Shown here: positions 1 to 11,108 of the stretch, one piece after another
Layout of the letters: each line of letters starts with the position of its first letter
How positions within the stretch are numbered: position 1 is the first letter of the stretch
NCBI RefSeq assembly: GCF_019175385.1
Contig: NC_083337.1
Coordinates: 19,515,885 to 19,579,884, forward strand
Reading direction: 5' to 3'
Source: Lycium barbarum
Lineage: Eukaryota; Streptophyta; Magnoliopsida; Solanales; Solanaceae
DNA length: 64,000 bases
Program-made: the position numbers and the translations under genes
The notes under the pieces: generated by a model
Seen by the model: only the letters and a program-made list of their open reading frames with translations
Told to the model about the DNA's origin: nothing
Database searches by the model: none

Positions 1-448
1 ACGGGAGCCTGGCCTCAGCGACCAAACACCCCTAAATACTTATCTGAAACATACTGAACATCAAAGGCCCATGAATGGCACAAACTAATCTCATAAAAAG
101 GAAACATCAGAACTCTGTACAATCTGCGTACATATACACACAACATGCGGAAGAACAGTGCCAGCCAGCTAGGCTGCTACATATATTGTACACAAAAGAA
201 TAAAGCCGACAAGGATACGTTATCTGACTAATACATACAACTGTCTACAGACCTTTATTGGAACGAAAGCTGTTGAAAGGACGGGACAGGGCCCTGTCAT
301 ACCCATATGCATACACATCTCAAAAGGGGCATACCATAACTGACTGTAGCTCCAGATCGAATGGAGCGTACCGACCACTTCAAGATCTAGAGGTCCTACT
401 GAGCTGGACCACCTGTCTGTCTCCCTGTACCTACGGGCATGAACGCAG

Positions 449-487
449 CCCCCCGAGCAACGGGGAGTCAGTACGGATAATGTACCG
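449..487 (-). other. Two-hairpin LTR module in LTR-H
   Basis: Plus-strand CCCCG (451-455) pairs with CGGGG (461-465) over a 5-nt loop. It is followed by CAGTAC (469-474) and GTACCG (482-487), an inverted repeat with one mismatch around 7 nt. The same arrangement recurs in the other LTRs, with different stem sequences. Confidence 0.7.
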
Positions 488-912
488 AGCATGTAAAGCA
501 TAAGAGCAACATCATATATATGTAAACACATGAGAATCATGGATAAGATCTGAACTCATAAGCTGAAATTACTGAATGCATGTACTTGTATGAACTAGTA
601 TCTGCCTGAATCTGCGCAAACCCGTATAACTGACAATGCCTCTGTGGGCGCATAATATGCATGCTCATGCCTATCAATGAAGGTCATACATCTGTATATA
701 GGTGTGTATATAACGCCTGTCTCTTTTCTCATATCATATCGGCCTCTCTGCGGCCATCATCATATACATTGCTGCGATACTGGCAGCCTGATTCTTATAT
801 TGTCATCATAGTGCACCAGCTGATCAAGTGGTAATGCGTAAATAACACCTGCTCCTATCTATACCTCATATACATATAATACTTGCGTATATAACGTCTT
901 TTGGTCACGGGT

Positions 913-916
<4 letters not shown>

Positions 917-950
<34 letters not shown>
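917..950. repeat. AT dinucleotide microsatellite
   Basis: About 17 uninterrupted AT units inside LTR-H. It is a simple repeat, length-unstable by nature, and no function is claimed. Confidence 0.95.
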
Positions 951-952
<2 letters not shown>

Positions 953-1728
953 CTGTAGACATAAAACTGACCCATGAACAGAAGGAATAATCATAAAGGG
1001 GTACATGAACATCAAAGACTAAAATACTCCTAATACTTCTAAGAGTAGAGTAATATGAAATCTCGCTTACTCCCTTGTTAGATCACATCATAGGATCATG
1101 CCAAAAGAAGGAAAGGATAGCCTTAACATACCTTGACGTATATCAAATCGACCAACTCCTACTTCTCGACTGGTAAATCTACAATTAAGATAACATAAAC
1201 CTTCATTAGACTATGTACTTCACTTACTAACCTCTTTTAGATGCATAGAGAGCTTAACGAATTATGGGCAACATTTCTCTCATAGCTTAACAACCCTTCA
1301 ACTTCTCATTCACTTAATACCAACAATAACAACACTTATATATCAAAATATATTCCAATCCATCCCCAAATCATTTCTTAAAACAACCCTAAGTCACTAT
1401 TTTGTCTTTCATCAACTTACCATTTTCACAACTACCCCCTCTTTACTTAGAATCACTAAAACTCTTGATACTCAACTTAAATACAAGGGTAGAAATTATT
1501 TACATACCTTGAGGGGTCAAGAATCACAAGAATCACTTCAACCTCAACTCCCTAAACTCCACAACTTGAAGAAACCCTAGAAGTAACCTTGTTCTTCACC
1601 ATCTCGGGTTTACGGGGTTCGGGTCTTGTCAAATCCTCACTAATATGATGGAAAATATTGGGAGAGAATGTATTAGGATTTTCTGATTTTTGGAAGGAGA
1701 AAAATATGAAATGAAGTCGTGACCCACA

Positions 1729-1736
1729 TTTTTATA
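1729..1736 (-). promoter_or_regulatory. TATA-like box of LTR-H
   Basis: On the minus strand this reads TATAAAAA, about 370 nt from the 5' end of the LTR, where a retroelement U3 promoter is expected. The palindrome cluster begins about 30 nt upstream. The start site itself was not identified. Confidence 0.55.
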
Positions 1737-1769
1737 CTTGGAAGCCAAAAAGGCTACAGTGGTCCAGTT

Positions 1770-1935
1770 CGACGGGCAGGTCGACGGCCCGTCGACTTGC
1801 CCGTCGACCTGCGCCTGCAGATGCATGGATGTGGAATCCTATCGACGCTGCACGTCGACGGTCCGTCTAACATGTCGACGACCCGTCGATGATGACTGGT
1901 GTCCTGCAGGTTTTCTGGTTTAGTTCCAATCGCGT
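1770..1935 (-). promoter_or_regulatory. CpG-rich palindrome cluster in the U3 of LTR-H
   Basis: Bases 1770-1806 form an inverted repeat with 18-bp arms, one mismatch and a single central base, built on GTCGACGG/CCGTCGAC. Further GTCGACG elements follow to about 1935. The surrounding LTR is AT-rich, so the cluster stands out. It lies directly upstream of the TATA-like box. Confidence 0.7.
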
Positions 1936-2108
1936 CGACTTGATTCACTCAAATTTTAACTCTGTAAATTACCCGAAACTCATATTGGGGCTCTTGTACA
2001 CGGGGTAAGGCACTTCCTATCTCCAACTCTTGCTTGGGTCTCTATTCCAAGGGCATACCCGGCTAGAAAACCATAGGTTTTACTACTACGAAGACGAGGG
2101 GTGTAACA

Positions 2109-3574
2109 TTGGGGATAAGGACATGAAATGTGACCTTTTGTGATAAGGTGTGAGGAAGTAAGGCTTCTTAGGGAATAATCGTAAGGATTTTTCAGTTGTC
2201 CTATGGGACGAGAACGTAAGGAAGAGTATTTGAATGGATCAATCTCCGTTATATGAAGAGAACAATTTTTATCTGACGTGCTCGTCATGATAAGGTTGCA
2301 AGAATGGGCGAAGGTTGTTGTTGGATAAGGTTATAGAAAGGTAAGTTGAGCTTTGGCATGATAGAATCATGGTGATGGAGTAAGAACTAGTGGTTTGGGG
2401 GTTCCTTCAGAGAATGGCTATTGGTCTTAAGTTAAGTAGGAGAACTTACTTGTGGCGAGGAAATCATAAAGGAATAGGCGGTTGTGATTCTCAATAATGG
2501 GAGTGTTCCTAGGGTAGTTTGATGTTTTGAGGTTGGTGATAAAGGGGACCATTTTTGGACGTAGAACTTATTGATTTTGTGATATGGATTGTAGTTGTTT
2601 GATGTGGAAGGATTATGAGTGACACTAGCTTGACGTCCTCAAAGGTCATGGTGTTAGAAGGGAGATGAATCCCTTAGTAGGTCATGGAATGAGACTACTC
2701 TATTTATGAAGTGGAGGTAAAGGAAAATGAATTAATTGGTATTATTGACTATGTCATAAGCTACTGGGAGACAGTGATTTATTAATGGAAATGACTCTAG
2801 CGGTGGGCATTGTATCTATTGTTTAAGACTCGGCAAGTTTCTGCAATTACTAGTGAGGTGACTATGTAGAGTTGACGATATGAGAGGGATAATCGCAAGA
2901 TTGTTAGAGGTGTTATGGTTTGGCGAAATAAGGCATGAGGTGGTTCTTCACGGGAAAGCAACACTTAAGGATCCTCAAGTGAGGTGTCGATCAATGAGGT
3001 CAATTAAAGTGGAATATCAATGATGATTTTGGACTAACTCAAGTTGTGCATAGCATTTCAGAAATTGAGTTAAAGGATCAGCAATACCGGTCACTATAGA
3101 ACATTTGGATATCAATGTTGGGTCAGTAAAATCATGAACTAAGATGGAAGAAGGAATCTTTAGTTAAAAGATTTTTGCAAAGGTACTTTGGTGAAGCTAT
3201 ATGAGGACTTTAGCAGGATTATGCGTACGATAATCTAGTATCGCCTTACGAATTATGGACCAGTGAAATGGTGGTTTGGGGTATTGTATCGACAATGATT
3301 GAACTTTTGTCGGAGTAACTTGGGTTGGTCGATATTTTCTAGTGGAGAGACTTCATGAAGGATTGTACATGTGATGTGCCAGATTTAGAGAAGTATTCAA
3401 TTTTGAAGTTTTGAGAAAGGCTAGGGGACTCTCTATTGTTTAAGTGCGTGGCATAGTACTATCTCCAGGATTGGCCCGTATATTTTGCAAGGTTTATGAT
3501 ATTACGATACATTCTTGAGCGGATTTCAGTGATGTTCAGTCGATAGCGGTGAATGAAATTCTAAATAGAATATG
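2109..3574 (+). mobile_element. Element K internal region, left segment (non-coding)
   Basis: This stretch lies between LTR-H and the TSD of A1 and continues at 14044. I see no gag, protease, RT or integrase motif and no long ORF; the composition is AT/G-rich with scattered stops. Its membership in K is inferred because removing A1 and one TSD copy makes it run into 14044-15966, which ends at the K 3' LTR. It could be a LARD-like non-coding interior or the long 3' untranslated part of a larger element whose pol lies left of the window. Confidence 0.55.
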
Positions 3575-6186
3575 TGTAACGACCCCCTTGGTCATTATAG
3601 TCTTTTGAGCACTTTTTACCCTTTCCCGAGCTTGGTTACATCACTTTTGACTCGAGGGGATCGTTGACATGCTTCCCGAGGTATTCGGGGTCAATTTTGG
3701 TGACTTTTTGGAAAAATTGGCTCAAAGCGAAAAAGAGTTGACTCAAAGTTGACTTTTGGGTAAACGGACACAATGCACTCTGCATTTTAGGACTTGGGTT
3801 GAGAAGTTAGAATTGAGGTATTGGGGGTCGACTCGGTCAACGCGACCTCTGTTAGGAATTTTCAGGCCACGGGTGCGTCCGTAGCGTGTTTTTATGTGTG
3901 TCTGTGTATGTGGTTTGTGAGCAGATGGCTTCAGGAGTTAGTCAGAAATTCGGGTTGAGTTGTGAAACGTGGAAATTTTTCTGGTGTCTGGTACCCGCTT
4001 TGGCGGATCCAGCACCGCAGCAGCGGTACCGCTATGGTTGTCGCCCTGCCGCAGAAGCGGTCTGTGCCATTTGGGCATGACCTCTGTAGCGGTCATGGGA
4101 CTGCTGGGGGTGCCGCTGGAGAGGTAATCTCATCGCAGAAGCGGGTGACGGGTAGTTAGTTCATTAAATGAAGTGTTAAATGCCCTAAGTCCCTCGTTTA
4201 TTACTATTTCGAAATTCGAGCTTTTGGGAGCTAATCTAGAGTGTTCTTGGAGAAGATTCTTGGTGGTAAGTCCTTTTAATCCCTTTGTTATTCCATTTTT
4301 CCTAATCATCTTAGAATCCCTCTATCTTGTTAGTTTCTTTAAGTGATGGAAGATTAAAAGTGGGTTTAATGAATATTCTTTCTAGGCTTCTAAATCATGA
4401 AATATTGGTTGTTTAAGCATTGAATTGTTGATTAGAATCCCTTATTTCATAGTTTTTTTCCTAATTAGAGGCTAATTTGTGGAATTGGAAGTTAGGGTTT
4501 ATACCCAAAATTGGGGGTTTTGCCTAGAATCCGAAATTGAGTAAATTGTTGATTATTCTAGCTTGCTATTGATGGGAACTAATCACCTAGGGGTTTAATT
4601 TCATGTTGGGACCTTTAGATTCCTAATTTCACCTTTCTAGTCCATAAATCGGGAATTTGGGTCTTGATAGAAGTAGTGCTGGTTTTCTTATTCTTCTTGA
4701 TTCTAATTCCATGATTCGAATATGCTTAAACTTTCTTGATCTCTAGGCTTGAAGGAAAGGAAAGGCTAAGGAGTGATTGTTGGTGCTATTGTTGTTCGGC
4801 CTTCTAGGTAGGTTACGGTTTACCATATGGTGAGACTATATTTAGCGAAACATATATTTAGACGATATTGTCAGAGAAAGCATGTAAACCTTCGGGTATG
4901 AAATTGAGTTGGATATTGTCTTAGGTTGGGCCCTGTTGTGTGATTGGGGCTACCAACCCCGTTGTGTTGTGATTTGATTTGTTCTATTGTTGTAGGCTTG
5001 ATGCCATATGATAATAGTAGATATTGGATAGTATTGGTATATCTTGATCTTAATATTATAATATCTAGCTTGTTGACGTTTGATACGAGCATAGTGTTCT
5101 ATATGGCTTGTGAAGACTTTTAATGATATTGTTAGTGTACCCATGCCTGGTACTGCTGATATTGATCTGATTATTGATGTTGAACTCATACATTGCACAC
5201 ATTCTCATCCTTCATGATATACTATTGATACTTTGATGATACTTTAAGAAACACTGTGATGAGCTGGGCTCAGTTGGATGAGAGAGACGTGAGTACCGAT
5301 ATCTGATGGTTGTCCCAAAATCGTGGTTGTGTGGTAGCGATTCCCAGGGTTTGTGATGATCCGGTATCCGGGTTGTCACCGGACCGTGAGGTACATGGAC
5401 TCCGCGAGTCCCCCTTGGGTTGTGCTGCCGAGACATCGATACTTCCGTCCGGAGTACATGAGTACACAACATTGCATTGCATCCACATTTCATACATTAT
5501 TGCATTTCATTCCATTATGGGTTTATGTTGATGATATGATCATATACTTGTGTTATTTGGATACAGATTGATTATATTGAGACTTGGTACACTTTTGTTT
5601 AGTTGGTATAACCTAGGTGATTACGTGTACTTGGTTTCTGATTTGTGTTGACTTATACTTGTTGATTTACCTGTTTATCTTACTTTATTGTCTGGATTAT
5701 GTTAGCTAAACTTAGTCAGCCTATGATACCTACCAGTATTGTGGTTTTATACTAACCTGCACTTGTTGCATTCTTTTATGAATCCAGAATTCTAGGTGGG
5801 ATCGACCTCTGTTTCTCGTGGCTGATAGTCGCTCCAAGAGTTGTTTAGAGTCTACAGGGTGAGCATGAGATGTTCGCCTCCTTGAAGATTCTTCTTTATT
5901 TATGTTTTATTTTCTATTCCGAGACATGTTCAAACTTGATCTATTATTGATATTCCAGACTTGTATATTCTAGTTAGATGCTCTTATATGGATTAGACCA
6001 GACTCTGGGGTGTATTTTCCTTACTTCCGCATTTTTTCTATATTATTATCGTCAGAATTACGTGATTTTATATCTTTCGCTTATTTAATTACTTATTTTT
6101 ACTTTTACTATTGTTGGGTAGAGGGTTCACCTACTAAGGTGGGAAAGGTAGGTGCTTGTACGACTTATCTGAATTGGGTCGTGACA
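3575..6186 (+). repeat. A1 5' LTR
   Basis: It begins TGTAACGACC and ends GTCGTGACA. Compared with its 3' partner it lacks about 85 bp near 3770 but keeps about 85 bp near 3870-3960 that the partner lacks, and there are many point differences, so the insertion is old. A palindrome cluster is at about 3990-4150 and the hairpin module at about 5734-5786. Confidence 0.95.
3990..4150 (+). promoter_or_regulatory. Palindrome cluster in the U3 of A1 5' LTR
   Basis: GC-rich repeats of the type GCGGTACCGC; AGCGGTACCGCT at 4022-4033 is a perfect 12-bp palindrome. Equivalent clusters occur in the other A-family LTRs. It is followed by an AT-rich stretch holding a decayed TATTAAAAG-type box. Confidence 0.65.
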
Positions 6187-6189
6187 AGT

Positions 6190-6200
6190 TGGTATCAGAG
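6190..6200 (+). other. A1 primer-binding site (initiator tRNA-Met)
   Basis: TGGTATCAGAG lies three bases after the LTR end and matches the complement of the 3' end of plant initiator tRNA-Met, the usual minus-strand primer for these elements. Confidence 0.9.
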
Positions 6201-6406
6201 ACCTAGGTTGCCCGATCTATTATACAAGAGCGTGTCTCTTAGAGTCTGGTGGATTGGTACGATGAGTTCTGTATTTATTTGCGATAGGCTATAGGACATT
6301 TAAGAAATTTTACTTTCCCTCTTTCTTTCTTTCATGCTACTTTATTCCAATTAGTATCTGGAATAATCGAATTGGTATATAACTCTTACTTCTTCTCTTA
6401 CAGAGG

Positions 6407-7890
6407 GTGAGAACTCGAGCTACTATAGCCCGAGATTAGGTGCTAGAGCCCGTAGCTGCAACTAGTACCAGATGGCGTGCGACAGCCAGAGGGCACGACA
6501 GAGTTAGAGGCCACAAGGCAGCCCCAGCCTGGGGTAGGGCTCCTGCGGTAGGACATCAACGCGAGAGATCTCCGTCTCCAGTGCTTGAGGATCAGCAGGT
6601 TCGAGACCAGGCTGTTGAGGATGATGTGGCCCTAACATAGACACAACATGAGATTACTTCAGAGCAGACTATGCAGGATACCATGGCCCGTGTTCTATTC
6701 CATCTAGATGCCCAGCAGGCTGCTACTGGTGTTACTACTCCGGGCAGAGTTTCCCATACCAGAGTTGGGGCGGAGACCCTTGAGTAGAGACCTACTTAAG
6801 TAGCACGCCTCGCTGCAGCTATGGCTCCCCGTATTGATACAGTGCCAGCCCCGGGGGGTGATCTTAGACCCGTGGCGGGCCCTGTTATGACCTTGACCGA
6901 TCAGGATCTTGTTGGGAGGTTTAGTAAGTTGGAGACACCGAATTGTTCGGGTACTTCTGCAGAGGACGCTTATGAGTTCATCTTGGATATGTATGACTTG
7001 CTATGGGGATCATAGAATCTCATGGAGTTGACTATGTGTCCTACCAGTTTCGTGAAGACATGGTGGAGGTATTTTGTTGCTTGCAGACCTGAGGGTTCTC
7101 TTCCCCTGACTTGGACTCAATTTTACCGGGCCTTTTTGTGAAATATGTGCCCCGGGCTGTGAGAGAGGAGCGTAGGGAGGAGTTTTGACATCTTCAGCAG
7201 AGGGGTATGTCTATGGAGGCCTATGTGACCCGCAATCTGTATTTGGCCCGTTATTCCACTCCCATGATCCCTACTGAGCCTGACAGGATTAGGCGATTTG
7301 TTGGTGGGCTAGTCGGTTCTTTTCAGATTTCTGGCCTTCAGATAGAGGCTATGAGAGCTTTCTTCCAGTCCATTATCGAGCATTCTTCCTTGCTTGAGCC
7401 TACTAAGGCCCGTGCATTTAGAAGGGATGGTGAGAAGAGGCAGCGTCAGATTGGGAGTTATTGTGATTCTAGTTCGAGGGGTGCCGGTCAGTCTTCTAGG
7501 CAATATCAACCATATTTCGGCCGCAATTTTCACTCAGCCTTGCAGGCCTCCTCCAGTGAGCCACCTAGGCAGAGCGCTCCTCAGAGCTCGTTTTCTCGAC
7601 CAGTAGACAAGGTTGTTTCAGTCGGGTCCTCAGCTTCAGTTTATCAGTCTCCTCCTCCTCAGGGCTGATTTGCATATGGAGAGCTTTGGCATATTGCTAA
7701 GAGATGTCCCCGAGCCAGGCGGTATTATCGGTATCAGGGGACTCCGACATCGACAGGTGGTCGAGGAGGTGCTTCTCAGAGGGGCGATGCTAAGATAGGC
7801 CGCAGTGGGTCTCAGGTTTCTAGAGGTCGATCGCAGGTTGGTAGAACCGGCTCCCAGAGTTCGAGAGGTGGATCTCAATCTTGACGTGAT
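6407..7890 (+). pseudogene. gag: A1 gag remnant
   Basis: Gag is the structural protein that forms the retrotransposon particle. The N-terminal part is basic and low-complexity; the aligned start codon is GTG here and in A2, suggesting a lost ATG or an upstream start (a TTCTCTTACAG tract just before resembles a splice acceptor). A capsid-like segment (FSKLETPNCSGTSAEDAYEF, from about 6918) and a segment around 7207-7668 are readable in pieces. The zinc knuckle expected near 7665-7715 is destroyed: its first Cys codon reads TGA, the second Cys is Tyr (TAT), and a Gly before the His is Trp, while the His and last Cys remain. Several frameshifts and stops make it non-coding. Confidence 0.8.
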
Positions 7891-7937
7891 GGGGACCAGT
7901 GTTACTCATTCCCTGGTAGACCCAAGGTAGAGGCCTC

Positions 7938-8320
7938 AGATGCTGCTATCGCAGGTACCGTTTCTGTCCGACATAGAGCAGCTTCCGTGTTGTGTGATCC
8001 TAGATCCACTTATTCGTATGTGTCTGCTTATCATGTCGTTGATTGGGATTTACCTTGTGATATCATAGTTGTACCCATTCGTGTCTCTACTCCAGTCGGA
8101 GATTTTGTTATGGTTAATCGAATTTATCGGTCGTGTTTGGTTACTTTTATGGGTTATGACACTTGGGTAGAGTTGAAGATTCATGATATGATGGATTTTG
8201 ACATTATCTTGGGTATGACCTGGCTTTCTCTTTACCATGCTATCTTGTTCTGTCATGCCAAGACAGTCACCTTAGCCATGCCAGCCATTCCTAGACTTGA
8301 GTGCTTGGGGTACTGCTAGA
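7938..8320 (+). pseudogene. pol: A1 protease domain (active site altered)
   Basis: This is the retropepsin-like aspartic protease that would cut the polyprotein. The readable frame (from 7987) has STYSYVSAYHVVDWDLPCDI and later MDFDIILGMTWL, the flap and C-terminal signatures of Ty3 proteases. The catalytic Asp-Ser-Gly triplet, intact in A2 (24007-24015), is Asp-Pro-Arg here. A premature stop at about 8318 ends the frame. Confidence 0.8.
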
Positions 8321-8414
8321 CCTGCTTCAAAAAAGATCATTTCCTTCCTTCAGGAGAAGTAATTAGTCAACTAGGAGTTTTTAGCTTATCTGGCTCATTT
8401 ATGTGACACAACTG

Positions 8415-9354
8415 TTGTATCTCTACCGCTTGAGTCCATTCCTATTGTAAGCGAGTTCGCGGAGGTATTCCCGATGAATTTTTCGGGTAAGCCACCTGAT
8501 CGTGACCTTGAATTCTGTATTGACTTGGATCTCGGCACTCGCCTTATTTCTATTCAGCCATATTGGATGGCACCTGCTGAGTTGAGAGAGCTTAAGGAAC
8601 AGTTGTAGGATTTATTGAGTAAGGGGTTCATTATACCAAGTGACTCTCCTTGGGGTGCTTCTATGTTGTTTGTGAAGAAGAAGGATGGGACTATAAGGAT
8701 GTGTATTGATTATCGCCAGCTGAACAAGGTTACTATTTGGAACAAGTATCCTATACCTCGTATCAATGATTTATTTGATCAGCTTCAGGATGCTTCAGTG
8801 TTTTCAAAGATTGACTTAAGTTCAGGCTACCACCAGTTGAGGATCAGGGCTGAGGATATTCCGAAGACAGCTTTTTGGACGAGATATGATCATTATTAGT
8901 TGGTGATGTCATTTGGGCTTACCAATGCCCCTGCTGCGTTCATGACTTTGATGAATGGCATCTTTAGGCCATTCATTTGATGAGAGCCATCCTCGCCCTC
9001 TTGTTGGGTTGTTGAAAAGGAATTGCTTGTTTGCTAAGTTTTTGAAGTATGAGTTTTGGTTAGAGTCTGTGGCATTCTTGGGCCATGTGGTGCTAAGGAT
9101 GGGATTATGGTTGATCCACAGAAGATTGAGGCTGTGAGAGATTGGGCGAGGTCCACTACTATGACCGAGATTCGTAGTTTTGTGGGTTTGGCAATCTACT
9201 ACCTCCGATTTGTGAAAGGTTTTGCTTCTATTGCTTCGTCCTTGACCAGATCGACTCAGAAGGATGTTCCCTTCCAGTGGTCCGATGATTGTGAGGAGAG
9301 CTTTCAAAAGCTCAAGACTCTTTTGACTTCAGCCTCGATTCTGCCATTATCCGT
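8415..9354 (+). pseudogene. pol: A1 reverse transcriptase with catalytic segment deleted
   Basis: RT would copy the element RNA into DNA. The fingers and palm are clear: [10 protein letters not shown] and [15 protein letters not shown], the latter holding the first catalytic Asp. A stop follows DHY at about 8897, then [20 protein letters not shown] and FRPF. At about 8980 the sequence jumps to ESHP, skipping the segment that in A2 and B1 carries the Phe/Leu-Ile-Asp-Asp motif; about 22 residues are missing. The connection domain resumes (FLKYEFWLESVAFLG) in another frame, and the 22-G run ends the domain. It cannot be functional. Confidence 0.9.
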
Positions 9355-9376
9355 GGGGGGGGGGGGGGGGGGGGGG
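9355..9376 (+). repeat. 22-base poly-G run
   Basis: Uninterrupted G run at the RT/RNase H junction of A1, where related copies have a short mixed codon stretch. It disturbs the reading frame. It may be real homopolymer expansion or an assembly artefact. Confidence 0.9.
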
Positions 9377-9945
9377 TAAGGATTTCACAGTCTGTTGTGA
9401 TACATCCCGTATGGGTTTGGGTGTTATGTTGATGTAGGAAGGTAGAGTGATAGTATATGCTTCCCGTCAGTTAAAGATTCATGAGAAGAATTACCCTACC
9501 CATGATTTGGAGTTATTGGTAGTAGTCTTATGCTTCCCGTCAGTTGAAGATCCATGAGAAGAATTACCCTACCCATGATTTGGAGTTGTTGGCCGTAGTC
9601 TTTGCTTTGAAGATTTGGAGGCATTACTTGCATTGTGTCCACTGTGAGGTTTTCACCGATCACCGTAGGCTTCAACATGTGTTACCTAGAGAGATCTTAA
9701 TTCCAAGTAGCACCGATGGATGGATCTCCTGAAAGACTATGACATCTTTATTTTATATCATCCAGGAAAAGCAAATGTTGTTGATGATGCCTTGAGTCGC
9801 AAGGCAGTGAGTATGGGGAGTTTAGCTCGATTGATTATTTCCGAGCGCCCGTTGGCCACAGAGATTCAGACTCTGGCCAATAGTTTCGTTCGTCTTGATA
9901 TTTCATCCCCAGGTAGAGTTTTGGCGTGCGTTGACGCGAGATGAA
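9377..9945 (+). pseudogene. pol: A1 RNase H domain and linker, with internal duplication
   Basis: RNase H removes template RNA during reverse transcription. Readable motifs are DFTVCCDTSRMGLGV (first catalytic Asp), a stop after [13 protein letters not shown] (catalytic Glu) and [12 protein letters not shown] (third Asp), followed by [17 protein letters not shown] and the linker to integrase. A 73-bp tandem duplication (9457-9602) repeats the segment coding ASRQLK to DLEL and shifts the frame. About one small segment is missing before MDLLKDYD. Confidence 0.85.
9457..9602 (+). repeat. 73-bp tandem duplication within RNase H
   Basis: Copy one is 9457-9529 and copy two 9530-9602, starting with ATGCTTCCCGTCAGTT in both or with one change. 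They differ at about half a dozen positions, so the duplication is not recent. The 73-bp length is not a multiple of three. Confidence 0.9.
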
Positions 9946-9949
9946 TCTT

Positions 9950-11108
9950 ATTAGAACAGATCAGGACTCATCAGTTTGAGGATGTTCCGCTGAACAAGTT
10001 TTGTGATAGAATTCTAAGGGGTGAGGCCAAGGAGGCCATGATTGATTCTGAGGGCACGTTGAGGATTAAGGGGTACGTGTTCGTTCCTCGTGTTGGTGAT
10101 TTGATTCAGTTGATCGTGATTGAGGCTCATAGCTCTCGATATTCCCTTCATCTGAGGGCGACTAAGACGTATCATGATTTGAGAAAGCTCTCTTGGTGGC
10201 GTCGGATGAAGAGGGATACAGCCGATTTCGTGGCTAAGTGTGGTAATTGTCAGCAAGTAAGTATGAGCACCAGCAACCCGGTGGTGTACTTCAGAAGATG
10301 CACATTCCCGTGTGGAAGCGGGAGAGGATCATTGATTTTGTTGTGGGTCTCCCATAGACCCTGGTAAGTTTGACTCGATTTGGGTGATAGTTGATCAGTT
10401 GACTAAGTCTGCTCATTTCATTCCTGTTCAGATTTCCTATACCGCGGAGAAGTTATCCAAGTTGTACATTCGGGATATTATGAGATTGCATGGGGTTCCT
10501 ATTTCTATCATATCTAATCGGGATACTATCTTCACTTTCCATTTCTGGAGCTTTTCATGAGGAGTTGGGTACCCGATTGGATCTTAGTAAAACTTTCCAC
10601 CCCCAGACCGATTGGCAGTCTGAGCGGACCATTAAGGTGCTCGAGGATATGTTCAGAGCTTGCGTTATTGATTTTGGTGATCATTGGGATCAGCACTTTC
10701 CATTGGCAAAGTTCATGTACAACAACAGTAATCACTCGAGTATTGACATGGCGCCTTTTGAGGCTTTGTATGGTAGGAGATGTAGATCTCCAGTTGGCTG
10801 GTTTGATGCTTTTGAGGTTCCACCTTGGGGTATGGATCTGTTGAGAGAGTCTCTTAAGAAAGTGAGGGTCTTTCTGGCCAAGGTTTTGGCAGCTCCGAGT
10901 CGACAGAAGATGTATGCGGATCGGAAGGTCTGACATTTAGAGTTCGCTTTTGGTGACCAAGTTTTATTAAAGATCTCACCCATGAAGGGTGTTATGAGGT
11001 TTGGGAAGAGGGGCAAGTCGAGTCCGATGTACATTGGGTCATTTGAGATTCTTGGTTGTGTGGGCGATGTTGCTTATAAGTTGGCCTTGCCGCCAGGCTT
11101 GGCGTGAG
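9950..11108 (+). pseudogene. pol: A1 integrase remnant
   Basis: Integrase inserts the DNA copy into the host chromosome. The zinc-binding region ends KCGNCQQV (Cys pair intact), but the second His of the HHCC motif, seen as QHYWW in A2, reads KLSWW. The core is in pieces: [19 protein letters not shown], then [14 protein letters not shown] with the second catalytic Asp as Asn, then TFHPQTDWQSERTI with Glu retained. The C-terminal part has GKSSPMYIGSFEIL and FHVSMLKKYHADG. Frameshifts occur near 10260, 10360 and 10550. Confidence 0.85.

Larger units (their letters stand above)
1..2108 (-). repeat. LTR-H, Ty3-type LTR cut by the window start
   Basis: The minus-oriented LTR has its 5' terminus (plus-strand ...GTGTAACA) at 2108; its 3' part lies left of base 1. 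It carries the same landmarks as the other LTRs here: the two-hairpin module near 449-487, a TATA-like box at 1729-1736 and a palindrome cluster at 1770-1935. It interrupts the internal region of element K, so the five bases after it (TTGGG, 2109-2113) are the predicted TSD. Small ORFs inside are not coding. Whether it is a solo LTR or part of a full element cannot be told from this side. Confidence 0.75.

Noticed and set aside
6190..6200. Possible tRNA gene near TGGTATCAGAG motifs
   Set aside because: Only the primer-complement 11-12 bases are present, next to LTRs; no cloverleaf can be drawn (same at 28005, 41472, 52165).
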